A stretch of 64,000 nucleotides of DNA from Blastomyces gilchristii SLH14081 (Eukaryota; Ascomycota; Eurotiomycetes; Onygenales; Ajellomycetaceae). This document shows, piece after piece, positions 50,363 to 61,811 of the stretch. Under the pieces are notes generated by a model that made no database searches, was not told where the DNA came from, and was given only the letters and a program-made list of their open reading frames with translations. The DNA is taken from contig NW_003101668.1 of the NCBI RefSeq assembly GCF_000003855.2, positions 124,001 through 188,000 on the forward strand. Direction: 5' to 3'. Numbering within the stretch: the stretch's first letter is position 1; each line of letters starts with the position of its first letter. Both the position numbers and the translations under genes were made by a program.

Positions 50363-51073
50363 TCAATCTCTCATAATATGATCGTCGTCCTGGTTGGTGG
50401 TGGTATCATCTTGGAGCTCAAAATCTCCATCGTCGTCATCCTCATCGTCAATCGGGTCGCCAGCCTCTTGCGCCTTTTTCGCAGCCTCAGCGAAATCAAT
50501 CATTTTGCCACGGGTGCGTCGGCCGTCGCTGATGATGTTGTCGGCGGAGATGGGTTCGAGGTTGTCCTGTGCTGTGTCTTCGTCTTCGTCATCTGCTTTG
50601 GTTTCCACAAACGGGATGGGTTAGTTTGGTTGAAGAACAATTGGATAGGGAGAAGAGTTGAGACCGCCAAGAGAGGGGCGGAAAACGCGATGCCAATATT
50701 CAAAGATATGGAAAGACAGGATTATGTTTTCCGGCAAGGAACGACAGGGGTAAATTTAGCGTAAGAGAAGTGGATGGAAGCTCATTACCCTCGACTGGCT
50801 GTAGATCCAAGCAAATAGAAATTGTTAGTAGTTCTTCCTTAGGACTCAATGGAGGTAGGATATGCGACTCGTACGCGCGTAATGACGAAATGGCCGAAGG
50901 GGGATGATTTGGATACGTACCAGATCCTCAACGGTGCTCTCTTCAGAAGAGCTCTCCTCGTCCTCGCCCATGCTCACATCGTCAGCTGGATGGGTGTCAA
51001 CTGCTTTGCCCTTTCCCTTGTCTAGGCCGCTAGTTGCGCCACCGCCAAAAGCAGCAGCTCCGGTGTCGCCCAT
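50363..51073 (-). CDS. CHZ1: histone H2A.Z-specific chaperone Chz1
   Basis: Three exons on the minus strand, 51073-50921, 50798-50789 (10 nt) and 50595-50363, give 131 residues. Chz1 binds H2A.Z-H2B dimers and delivers them for SWR1-dependent exchange. The CHZ motif is clear: DNLEPISADNIISDGRRTRG then KMIDFAEAAKKAQEAG, with acidic flanks (MGEDEESSSEESTVEDL before, IDDEDDDDGDFELQDD after). The microexon encodes PVE plus one base and is bounded by TCTACAG and GTAATG. It keeps phase 0 on entry and phase 1 on exit, which the third exon requires. Confidence 0.88.
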
Positions 51074-52255
51074 GATGCGATAGTGGTGTTGTTATAGCTA
51101 GAAAGGAGGTAGAAGGGAGGTTGGCGGAGGAGGTAGGGCGGAGAAGTAAAGGAGGAATGAGGAAGATACTTTGTTGAAGGAGGAAAGTCTCCGTTCTGTG
51201 AGGGTAAGGCAGGCAAGGACTTCAGTATTATTGGGACGAGGACTAAAGTAGCAAGCAGGCTGCCCCGGTCAAGGTCGCGGTACGGGTATGCCGCTAGGCT
51301 GGTTTTGGGTGGAGTCAGATGACCAGCCAAGCCCTATCGGGTTGCCTTAAAGATCCATTTCTGAATCCCCTTTTCCAGACAACAACAACATGTGAGTGAG
51401 TGAGGCGGGGATATTGGGCATATTCAATTCCAGGGACTTTATATCCTTATACTTGTTTAAATCAGTGATTACTGGTTTCTCATAGGACTTCCCAGTGATC
51501 GATCTAATAGACTCCAAAGGAGCCCTTCTGTGCTGCCAAAATACGGGCTTATTTCAATAGATAGACCTTTCTTCACCATCGATGCTTTATTCCTCTATTT
51601 TGATTGAACATATCATATGATATGGATTGTTAGTGGTCCATATGAAGAGCTTCGTGCGCTATTTCCCATATGACTGCAAGTCTACACCGTACAATTATCA
51701 TGTCTGAAATCATGTTTCATATTTTAGGGATAACGAACCTTTATCAACCATCTTTCAAAGTGAGGACAAATCTATCCATTCAGATGGAAGAAAGGACAAA
51801 GAAGCGTCAATACAGAACATACTTTTCCTCCCATGTCTCATCTCCTGGTCAAAAAGTAGTACTCTCTATCCATCATCGCAAATGTCGGGGGTAGATGGTA
51901 TCTTGAAGCCCCCCTGGATACTCTCACGGACGCGAAAACCAAACCGGAATCCTATTCGAATCCATTCGAAACAATATAGCAGGCCCCCGTTTCATGTTCG
52001 TGTCTACTAGACATAAATGATAAAGATCCTTGAAACGCGAGATATTCGACCACAAAAATATTTTATTTCAAGATGAACTATCACACTGTCTTGCCCTACG
52101 CCAACCTAGACCAGCCCTGCCCTGGCCTTCAGGAACAAAAAAACTGTCCGTCACCCAATTTCCCTTAACCACTGGCTTCTATAATCTCATATATCATTCT
52201 TCTCTGCCCCGTCTAGTGCTCGAACATATATGTTCCGTGATCAGTTATATATCTT
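51074..52255. other. intergenic region
   Basis: CHZ1 promoter side, then AT-rich sequence without a recognised gene. The left end may include a short last exon of the next gene, with a candidate stop at about 52187. Confidence 0.5.
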
Positions 52256-52879
52256 TCAAAGAATAAGAGCACTAAAGCAGGGTTCCGGAGAGGAAAAGTA
52301 AAAAGAAAAAAAAAGAGGATCGCTGCACATACCTTGAACATCGCCATGAACACCAGCAGCACCAGCAGCAGCAGCACCGTCCTTCAATCCCCCATGCATT
52401 GGCTCTGCCTCATCCGTCGCAGACCTCCAATACCACCACCTAAACCTCTTAACTAGCTGCTTCCCACTTTCCAATTCCCTTCCACTCTCGCTTGCATGTT
52501 CGCTTTCGTGTTTGATTTCACTCCCATCTGCCGCCCCAGCATGGGGTCCTCCAGGTAGTATTACTAAGTCCGCCGGCGCCGGCCCATTCCTGGCTCTGAG
52601 CCCGAGTCCGAGATCGACTCCGAGATCGACTCCGAGATCGACTCCGAGTTCGAGGGCCGCGTCCGCTTTCGCAAGTGCTCTATCTTTACCGCGCAGATCA
52701 TCACGCCTGTCAACATTCATCCCCTTTCCAAGCGCCAAGGGAGACAGCGCCAGGTGGGCTTCTGTGTTGGGTTTCTCCAGGTCAGATTGATTGGGGGTCG
52801 GCAGGGCGGAGGCCAGCATGGGGAGGGTTGATACTGTGAGGCATAGAAGGATGCCGGCGAGGGTGTTTGTGGAGTGCAT
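52256..52879 (-). CDS. secreted orphan protein with repeat and Kex2-type site
   Basis: The open frame gives up to 207 residues. The start has a good signal peptide (LAGILLCLTVSTLPMLASAL). A short repeat, LGVDLGVDLGVDLG, lies at about 78-92 and comes from a 12-nt DNA repeat. Lys-Arg at 144-145 precedes an aromatic stretch, FRWWYWRS. I do not recognise a family. The last 25 residues as read look like intron translation: a GTATGT donor follows GDVQ at 52333, and an acceptor at about 52213 would give a short end DGAEKNDI with a stop at 52187. A Kex2-processed peptide is possible, but the mature peptide does not resemble known alpha-type pheromones and occurs once. Confidence 0.6.
   Translation of the reverse strand: MHSTNTLAGILLCLTVSTLPMLASALPTPNQSDLEKPNTEAHLALSPLALGKGMNVDRRDDLRGKDRALAKADAALELGVDLGVDLGVDLGLGLRARNGPAPADLVILPGGPHAGAADGSEIKHESEHASESGRELESGKQLVKRFRWWYWRSATDEAEPMHGGLKDGAAAAGAAGVHGDVQGMCSDPLFFSFYFSSPEPCFSALIL
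52596..52652 (-). repeat. 12-nt tandem repeat in the secreted orphan
   Basis: A unit of the form GAGATCGACTCC on the + strand recurs about four times and encodes Leu-Gly-Val-Asp units on the minus strand. It is in frame, so copy number may vary. Confidence 0.8.
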
Positions 52880-54742
52880 TGTTTTTGTTTGGTGAGTTTT
52901 GTGCTTTCGTTATTTCGTTCTGGTATGTTTTTTCTGTCCGTCTCGAGATGTTTCTGGGTGTATATGAATATGTATACTGTAGGGCCGCGGGTAAGAAGAG
53001 TATGTTAACCCCTTTAACTTTTCTATTAGCAGAAGGCTCCAGGAGCTCTGAGAGAGAAAGAGTCACTAGCAATATATACCACTCATTCCTCTCATTATCC
53101 CCATGGGAGGAGTAATAAGCATCCAGATTCCAACACAGCCCTTCGTCGCGCTTCATTTCTAATCCATGGATGCATTGCATACTGCTACTTTGGTCGGCTA
53201 TGGAGCCAGTCATTTTCCCTTGTTGATATCTTATATCCCCGGCTCCAGTCGCGCGGTTAGATATATATATGTAGAAGTCATTTCATGCTGTGTCCATTTC
53301 TCTTTTCCTTATCTTTCATTATATAGATCTCTTCTTATCGTTACTCCTTGGAGAAGTAGAGAGAGTAGAGGGAGGAGCATAGGCGGAGTAGTGCTGCTGC
53401 GCTTTTGCCCCATACACGGGGCCCTCGGCAAGGATGCAGTAGACAGAGGCGTGTTTAATGTTATCGGTGACTTTTGAAACACGAAAGGAAGGAGGTCTCT
53501 TATAATTTTCGACATTTCTTTTTAGTTTTTCTTTAATTTTTTCTTTAGTCGATTAGTTAACTAAATAACATGATATAAAATGTTGACCTCGACGAGCCAA
53601 TGAAGATGTGCGTATATATATATCCATATGGGCGTCAACCCGACCACGAGATCACACCGCATCACACCGCATTGCTATTTAATATATTTGCCCCAATGTG
53701 TAATCAAAAGCATCAATTGTTACATCGCACATCCATACGCGATCCAGGCATTGTCGGGGGTCCCAGATGCATAGGTATTCGATGATGTGCGATCCACATA
53801 GACGGATGAAGGCAAGAAGTCTTCCGTTTTCAATTTTGATGGACAGGCAGGGATATTTGTTCTTACTGACAAAGAAATGCTCAGCCAGGGGTATCACTGG
53901 CTTACTTATGCCAACGTCGATGCTTTGAACCTGTATCATTGTCATATAACGGAGTATATGCCTCCTAGGTACACATTGCTGTCACTGATCCATGCGTACT
54001 GGGTTGGAGTTGTGGTCCCTTGGAGCAGAGGCACGCTGGTTCCTTCAATGGTCTTCAGGAAGCTAGCTAGAAACGGCTTCGGGCCACTGTGATGGGGCTG
54101 TTGTTATCTTTCCGGAGTCTGATAGTTATACACAGTAAATAATACACGTAACTAACTTATTGAATGTGGCTAAGAAAAAAGATGGACATGATTAGAAAAA
54201 GGAAAATCAAAATTTCTAGCTCTGCTAATCCATAGTTATCAATCTCATCTACGGAGTACCGAGATAAAAGTTCTCCATTTCTCAATAAAATAACTAGTTA
54301 CTCAACAGACACATTTATATTGGAGATAAGAATTACAGATCAAGTCTATATTATTATATATTGTACATACATGTACGTACGGAGTACAGCAGTTACAGTA
54401 AACCCGATGCCCAAAAAGCCAAGACCAGGCTCCTTGAGGATGACTCATCCGGGCAGGAACAATAATTCCCCCGCCAATCACGGTTTGTTTTGAGGCAAAT
54501 AGTTTGCCACACAACCGCGTTTGATGAACAAGAAACGAGCCGCCCACTATGATTACGTCATATTCGCTTCCGTTGCCTCATCATCGATCATTGCAACAGA
54601 TAGCAGCAGCAAAATAACAACAACACCAACCCCACAGATGGAATATTCCAGCGATATAGAGAAAATAAATCAAGACATTCAATTGGGTTAGGAGCTAAGA
54701 GCTGCCTTGTCTAGAAGTAGCGAGTAGTAACAGCTTGTGTTC

Positions 54743-54778
<36 letters not shown>

Positions 54779-54842
54779 CTTTTTTTTTTGTAGAGGAGGT
54801 GTGGAATGCGGTGGACGGCGGTCGAAGGTGCTGAACTTGCTA
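52880..54842. other. intergenic region, no gene recognised
   Basis: About 2 kb of AT-rich sequence. It holds ACGGAGTA copies at 53949-53956, 54251-54258 and 54379-54386 and a TTG repeat at about 54743-54777. Short frames here lack family features. Confidence 0.5.
54743..54777. repeat. TTG trinucleotide microsatellite
   Basis: About eleven TTG units followed by a T-rich run, about 350 nt upstream of the HSP70 start codon. Confidence 0.9.
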
Positions 54843-54880
54843 GAAGCTTCTGGCGCCGAAATTGACCGCCCGCATATAAA
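54842..54880 (+). promoter_or_regulatory. candidate heat-shock element and TATA box of HSP70
   Basis: AGAAGCTTCT at 54842-54851 contains GAA and TTC in the head-to-head spacing bound by heat-shock factor, and a further GAA is at 54858-54860. TATAAA follows at 54875-54880, about 250 nt before the start codon. The pairing is what one expects for an inducible Hsp70 promoter, but a full three-unit element is not perfect. Confidence 0.5.
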
Positions 54881-55130
54881 CAATTTTTGGCCCGCACAAC
54901 AACATCCCACTTCTTATTTTTTCTTCTATTCCTCTTCATTCTTCATCCTCACAGCTACCCGCTCTGCTTCTTCTTCTTCCTCCTCCCATCTATCTCTCTC
55001 TTCATCGCACCAATTCTCGATCTCCCCTTTCATTCATCTACATCCTCTATCCTCTGCATCTGTATCATATTGCACATTTCTCACCAGCTGCCGTTTTAAT
55101 ATCCCGCTTCATACATCTAATTCCTTCAAA

Positions 55131-57324
55131 ATGGGTCCCGCTGTCGGTATGTCTATAATTTTCCCCCCCTCTCCTCCAGTATTGCTCGTTATTTCATCCT
55201 CCTGCTTTGATTGCTGCTGACTTGGCCTCGTTTTCGACAGGTATCGATTTGGGTACCACGTACTCCTGCGTGGGTATCTACCGTGATGACCGCATCGAAA
55301 TCATTGCCAACGACCAGGGTAACCGAACCACCCCCTCGTTCGTTGCTTTCACAGACACAGAGCGCCTCATTGGTGATGCCGCAAAGAACCAAGTCGCCAT
55401 GAACCCATCCAACACAGTCTTCGACGCAAAGCGTCTCATTGGCCGCAAGTTCGCCGACCCTGAGGTTCAGTCTGACATGAAGCACTTCCCCTTCAAGATC
55501 ATCGACAAGGCTTCCAAGCCTGTCATTCAAGTCGAGTTTAAGGGCGAGACTAAGGAGTTCACCCCTGAGGAAATCTCCTCCATGGTCCTCACCAAGATGA
55601 GAGAGACTGCCGAGTCCTACCTTGGCGGCACTGTCAACAATGCCGTCGTCACCGTCCCCGCCTACTTCAATGATTCACAGCGTCAAGCTACCAAGGATGC
55701 TGGTCTCATTGCCGGCCTCAACGTCCTCCGTATCATTAACGAGCCTACTGCCGCTGCTATTGCTTACGGTCTTGATAAGAAGGCTGATGGCGAGCGCAAT
55801 GTTCTCATTTTCGACTTGGGTGGTGGTACTTTCGATGTTTCCCTCCTGACTATTGAAGAGGGTATTTTCGAGGTCAAGTCCACTGCCGGTGATACTCACT
55901 TGGGTGGTGAGGACTTCGACAACCGACTCGTTAACCACTTCGTCCAGGAGTTTAAGAGAAAATCCAAGAAGGGTTAGTGAAATCACCATTTTTTCCTCGT
56001 TTCTTTTATTCTTCTTTATCTACTAACACAATTCTAGATCTCTCCTCCAACGCACGTGCACTCCGCCGTCTCCGCACTGCTTGCGAGCGTGCTAAGCGAA
56101 CTCTCTCCTCTGCTGCTCAAACTTCCATTGAAATCGACTCTCTGTACGAGGGTATTGATTTCTACACCTCCATCACCCGTGCCCGTTTCGAGGAGCTTTG
56201 CCAGGACCTCTTCCGCTCTACCATGGATCCCGTCGAGCGTGTCCTTCGCGATGCCAAGATAGACAAATCCTCCGTCCACGAAATCGTCCTCGTCGGTGGT
56301 TCTACCCGTATCCCCAGAATCCAGAAGCTTGTCTCCGACTTCTTCAACGGAAAGGAGCCCAACAAGTCCATTAACCCTGACGAAGCCGTTGCCTACGGTG
56401 CTGCCGTCCAGGCTGCTATCTTGTCTGGTGACACTTCTTCCAAGTCTACCAACGAGATCCTCCTCTTGGACGTTGCCCCACTGTCTCTCGGTATCGAGAC
56501 CGCTGGTGGTGTCATGACTCCTCTCATCAAGAGAAACACCACCATCCCCACCAAGAAGTCCGAGACCTTCTCTACCTTTTCTGACAACCAGCCCGGTGTC
56601 CTCATCCAGGTCTTCGAGGGTGAGCGTGCCCGCACCAAGGACAACAATCTCCTCGGAAAGTTCGAGCTTACCGGCATTCCCCCCGCGCCCCGTGGGGTGC
56701 CTCAGATCGAGGTTACTTTCGACGTTGATGCTAACGGTATCATGAACGTCTCGGCCCTCGAGAAGGGTACTGGCAAGACCAACAAGATCGTCATCACCAA
56801 CGACAAGGGCCGTCTCTCCAAGGAGGAGATCGAGCGCATGTTGGCTGAGGCCGAGAAGTACAAGGCTGAGGACGAAGCCGAGGCTTCCCGCATCAGCGCC
56901 AAGAACGGCCTTGAGTCCTACGCCTACTCGCTCCGCAACACCATCAGCGACCCCAAGGTCGACGAGAAGCTCGATGCTGCCGACAAGGAGAAGCTCAAGT
57001 CTGAGATTGACAAGACCGTCCAGTGGCTCGATGAGAACCAGACCGCCACCAAGGAGGAGTATGAGTCTCAACAGAAGGAGCTTGAAGGGTATGTAAAACC
57101 AATATTTCTTCTTTCTCAATCCCTCGAAAAACATAAATGGTATAACTAACAAAATTCAATTTAGTGTTGCCAACCCCATCATGATGAAATTCTACAGCGC
57201 AGGCGGCGAAGGCGCTCCAGGCGGATTCCCTGGCGCTGGTGGACCCGGCGGCTTCCCCGGCGCCGGTGGACCTGGCGGACCTGCTGGCGGCGACGACGGC
57301 CCAACCGTCGAGGAGGTCGACTAA
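55131..57324 (+). CDS. cytosolic Hsp70 chaperone (SSA type)
   Basis: Four exons, 55131-55146 (16 nt), 55241-55972, 56038-57088 and 57165-57324, give 652 residues. The protein is an ATP-driven chaperone. The ATPase domain has [66 protein letters not shown] and [13 protein letters not shown]. The substrate domain has [20 protein letters not shown] and [20 protein letters not shown]. The C-terminus is Gly/Pro/Phe-rich and ends EEVD, the cytosolic tag that binds TPR co-chaperones. There is no signal or mitochondrial leader. Codon use is strongly C-ending, as for highly expressed genes. A long antisense frame over exon 3 is a by-product of this codon bias. Confidence 0.97.
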
Positions 57325-58723
57325 AATTTCCCCCCTTCCTAATTTCTCCTCCCCCCATAATTATTACCAAAAATCCTACGTTTCTTTTGTGTTCTCCTAG
57401 TTTATCTTTTCATAGTGGTTTTAAACGGGTTTTTCCTTTTTTTTCCCTTAATGTTTTAACGTTCACGGCCTTCTGGTTTTTTTTTTGTGTTCTTTCCTTG
57501 TTACAAATTTTATGTTGTGCTGGAAAACAAAAAAGATCTTAATTATGGAATTACTGGAACATGCTCTTTCTATCATTCTACTACGAAAAACAAAATACAC
57601 ATCAACCATAGTGATAAGAGTCTTTCCTCTCTCCTCCCATCGAAGAAGGCAGGAGGGAAGAACCTAATGCTAAAGGTTCCCTTTGAGCTTTTAATTAGCT
57701 TATTCTAACTCAGCCTTTGTGCACTTCTTTTCGATATACCCGTAGGGCCGTAGCTACAAACGTATGTTCTCCTCGACATCCCTGCCATGGTCTTTTGTGG
57801 TATTTCCTCAATCAATATTCTGTAGCTTCTGAACTTATTTCTCCACCCCCTCCCCCGGGTGACATAAATTCTCTTGGAAAACCTCTATTCACCATTCGTT
57901 CATTCTTTTTGTCCGTTTTTATTGTGGTGTTTTTGTAAATGAATGATGATTTACCATACATCCATGTACCGTAGATACAATACAGATAGATACATTCAAG
58001 TTGTATGTAACAAGAGGCTCGAAGAAACACTAAGAAGGAAATATATTTTTCTTTTATACTCTTTCGGTATTCCAGCTTCGTCTGAATATTTTTTTTTAAA
58101 AACGTTCCGTGAGAGGGTTAAGAGAAAATAGGTACTGTTCTCCCAAATCCTAGGGCCCCCTTTTAGCGCTGGCCTTCCTGTCTACGACCATCTCCCTCTC
58201 AAAAATAACTTAAGTCTTTCGCTAGCAACCAGCAACAAGAGAGAGAAACTACTGCATTTCATCCAACGTCTGATACAATTTATTTATTTTAACTTTGCTC
58301 TGTGTCGATGGCCTACGAGGAAAAATGTATGGCCAAACGCTTCCTTCAGCAGCTCAGCTCGGCTCAGCCCCCTGTGTGACATGACAACCTGCTTCATGGG
58401 GAGGCGCACAGAGGGGCCGATGGACCCTATATATATATATATATATATGAGTGCCAGTGGAACGTATAGCGCATTGTTCCATGAGATATTGCAAAAGCTG
58501 TTGTCTTTTGTTTTGTCCAGCTTGCTCTTTTCTATCTATCACCAGCTGAAGAGTGAACGTGGTTTTCTTCTAACTACCACCAGCGAAGCGCTGGTTTTAC
58601 TCTTCTCTGCCGGGCACACTGCGTGTATATGGATATTATTAGATTATCTGGATATAACTACGTATATCAATGCCGATAGAAAAAAAAAAAAGTTCCACTA
58701 AAAGCAACGCAACCAGCTGCAGG
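57325..58723. other. intergenic region
   Basis: T-rich HSP70 3' flank, then sequence without a recognised gene. A TA repeat is at about 58428-58448. Confidence 0.6.
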
Positions 58724-61700
58724 ATGAAGATGAAAAAGAACCTGAGCATTCGCTGGGAGAGCTTGAAAAGGGCTGCTGTGGTGTAAGTTAAGGAACAACT
58801 CTCCCTCTTGTTTCTCTATCTTTTTTCTCTTTCGCCCTGAGAGACTGGCGGCCACCCTTCCCCGGAATCCACTATCATGAAATGAAACAGCGTTCCCAAG
58901 CTGAAGAAAAAAGGACAGCCCAATCGATGAAAACGCCCACTACGAGAACGGCACCTGGTGCAACCGCGATCTCATCCCGATTCCGCCGGAGAGGCGGACG
59001 TGGGGGATTTGGGGGTATTTTGGTATGGCCCCTGAGTGTTGCGTTAGAAGGAGAAGATGAAGATGAAGATGAGAAGGAGAATTCAATAATTGGGCACTAC
59101 ATTCATACCTACATGCTACGCCATGCTGTGCTGTGACAAAATAAATAGAAAATGTCCTGCTGATTCTCAATGTGGAAATCACGGCTACGTTATATATCAG
59201 GATACTGGACGGTATCAGGCTCCTGTATCTTTGCATGGACTATTGGAAGTACACTGCTTGCCTTTGGGCTTAGTCCACAGCAGGCTATTGCGTGTGTGGT
59301 GGGTGATTTTTCTTTTTATATATAACTCGATGATCGCTTTCTCTGTCGCCCCCCCCCCCCCCCCCCCCCCCCCCCAACTTTGTCCCGCTCTGTGATTGCT
59401 CAGCAATGAGCTGATCACGGAGTTCTAATTTTCTATTGTAGGTCGTTGGCGGGATACTTACGGGATTGCTCGCGGTGGCATGTGGCTGGATGGGGGAACG
59501 GCAGCAGATCGGATTCACGGTTGCGTCGCGGTTTTCATGGGGGATGAGGGGATCGTACTGTGAGATCTTTCTTTACTGTTTTGCTTGTTTGTTTCTTTAT
59601 CCCGCTGTCATCATCGCTTGGAGGCTAATCGGTTCGCGGTTTGGCGGGGAGGGAAATCTAGTCCCCGTCCTGCTTCGTGCCTTTGTAGGATCGATGTGGT
59701 TTGGAATGCAGTCATTTTGGCATGTACCTTTTTCATATCCAAAACCGGCGCGTGTTTTTGCTTTTCTCTCGTGGGAATGGAAATTGAAGTTCATTGCTGA
59801 CGAGCCCTCACTTTTATATCATTTTTTTATATTTAAGGGGAGGCCAAGCAACTCGAGTCCTTATCGGGGCCATCATCCCAGGTAAGTTGCGCCTTTCTCA
59901 GCTAATTTTCTCTCTGGGAACAATCGACTACTGGGTTGCTTGCTGACGTTGATGTCTAGGGTTCGCACATATGAAGAACTACTTCGCGGAAAGTTCCCAT
60001 CTTACAACAAATGACTTCATCGGCGTGGTAATTTGGTACGCCGCTTTCATCCCCCTCTGTCTCATCCCGCCCGAGCGCCTACAAAAGCCATTTGCCATTT
60101 CATTCGTCCTCTTCGCGTCGTCCTGTATTGGAATGTTAATATGGTGCGCTCTCCTAGCCCCGTTTCCCTTCCCCCCTACATAACTACAATAGACTGTTCA
60201 TCTTTTTAACACCCACTTGCCCTTATGACAGGGGCGTCGAAAATGCACATGGACCAGGATCCATGTTCCATAAACCCGCAAGCACACCCTCTGTCACCTG
60301 GGGTATGCTCTATGGCATCAGCGCTATACTGGGAGCCTGGGGCGCCGGCACCCTGGCCCAATCTGACTGGACGCGATATGCCAACCGGCCCCTGGCGCCC
60401 ACCCTTTCGCAGCTCGTAGCTGCGCCAGTTACCATTGCTGTCACTGCGATAGTTGGTATCATTGTGACGAGTGCTGCAAATGATTTGCTCGGCGAGATTA
60501 TGTGGAATCCCATATATTTGATTGCGGCGATACAGGAGGAGTATGAGTCGAGTGCGCGGGCGAGGGTGGGTGTGTTTTTTGCGTCGGTGGGAATGGTTGC
60601 GACACAGCTTGCGGTATGTTTCATTTCTGTCCCTGTAATGATTAACAAGAATCCCTTCTTTTTTTTATTAATATAATTTTGTGAGTACGTGCAGATATCC
60701 GTTGTTTTGAATTCTATTTCGACGGGCATGGATATGGCTGGTCTGTGCCCAAAGTATATCAACATCGTCCGCGGAAGCTACATCATGGCTTTTATCGGGT
60801 TTTGCTCGCAGTACGTTAAATGGAAAACTTCCCTTTGTTCATATCCATTCTCCCGGCTGCAGGAAGTATCTGTGAGAAAGGTTATCCACCCCTCAACTGA
60901 CTTGATACATTCATCCTAGACCCTGGCAACTTCTCGCAACTGCCACCAAATTCCTCTCCGTAGTATCGGGGTTCGGGATCTTCATGGCCTCCCTGACGTC
61001 TGTAGCACTTTTCCCACTTTTTCCCTTTTCCTTTTCCTACCCCCTTCTTCCATGCTAGGTGCAATTGGAATTGAAATTGCAATATATATATATATATATA
61101 TTTCTAACAATAATCGTTGAATCCGTTTAGTGGCATTATGCTGGCTGATTACCATGTCATCCGCCGACACAAACTTAAAATAGACGACCTCTACACGGGT
61201 GATCCGGGGAGCATATACTGGTATTGGCACGGGTTCAACTGGCGCGCTGTCGTTGCGTTTGTATCTGGCGTGTGGCCGTTGTTTCGTGAGTTCACCGTTA
61301 TATAACCACCACCCTTTCCGTATTTACCCCCTAGATCATCCGCCGATACGATCCTTCATTGCATCTATACACTCATATTTGTCCAAAAGAGAAAAAGCAA
61401 AATTAGGATTTTGCATATATATATATATATATATATATCTATGTATACTATACCCCCCTACTAATAACCCTCCAACCCCCCCCCCCAAAAATAGCCGGCC
61501 TCATCGCCTCCATAAACAACATCACCCACCCGGGCCTAGCGAACTGGATCAAACTGTTCAATCTGACCTTCTTTGTTGGCCTCGCTGTCAGCTTTGCTTC
61601 CATGGCTACTGTGTGCTATATATGGCCTCCTCGGGGGTTAGGGGAGGAGGCGCCGTTTATATCACATATGCAACGGGCGGACGGGGTGGATTCTGTCTTG

Positions 61701-61811
61701 GTTGGTAGAGAGGACATTGCAGCGGGGCAGGGGAGATCGGGATTGGATGGGGTGGTCAGGGTAGATTTGAAGGATGATGGGGCGCTGCGGGGGGTGGAGA
61801 GGGTGGTGTAA
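58724..61811 (+). CDS. NCS1-family nucleobase/allantoin permease
   Basis: Twelve exons: 58724-58782, 58907-59022, 59201-59295 (or 59298), 59442-59559, 59662-59719, 59838-59881, 59960-60143, 60232-60613, 60695-60810, 60920-60997, 61131-61285 and 61495-61811; about 573 residues. The family imports uracil, allantoin, cytosine or related compounds with protons. The NCS1 entry motif is NRDLIPIPPERRTWGIWGYF then GYWTVSGS; further landmarks are LLAFGLSPQQAIA, SRFSWGMRGSYFPVLLRAFV, GMQSFWGGQATRVLIGAIIP, AQSDWTRYA, SISTGMDMAGL and GIMLADYHVIRR. The cytosolic C-terminus is polar. Exon 5 must end at a GC donor. Exon 1 to exon 2 joining is the weakest part. The substrate is not predictable from this. Confidence 0.88.
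59349..59375. repeat. poly(C) tract, 27 nt
   Basis: An uninterrupted C run within an intron of the permease gene. Its length is probably unstable. Confidence 0.9.

Noticed and set aside
56034..57152. 372-codon open frame antisense to HSP70 exon 3, plus shorter shadows
   Set aside because: It is the mirror of strongly biased, C-ending codons in the Hsp70 gene. The Leu/Gly/Val-rich translation shows no family, and such antisense frames are well known on Hsp70 genes.
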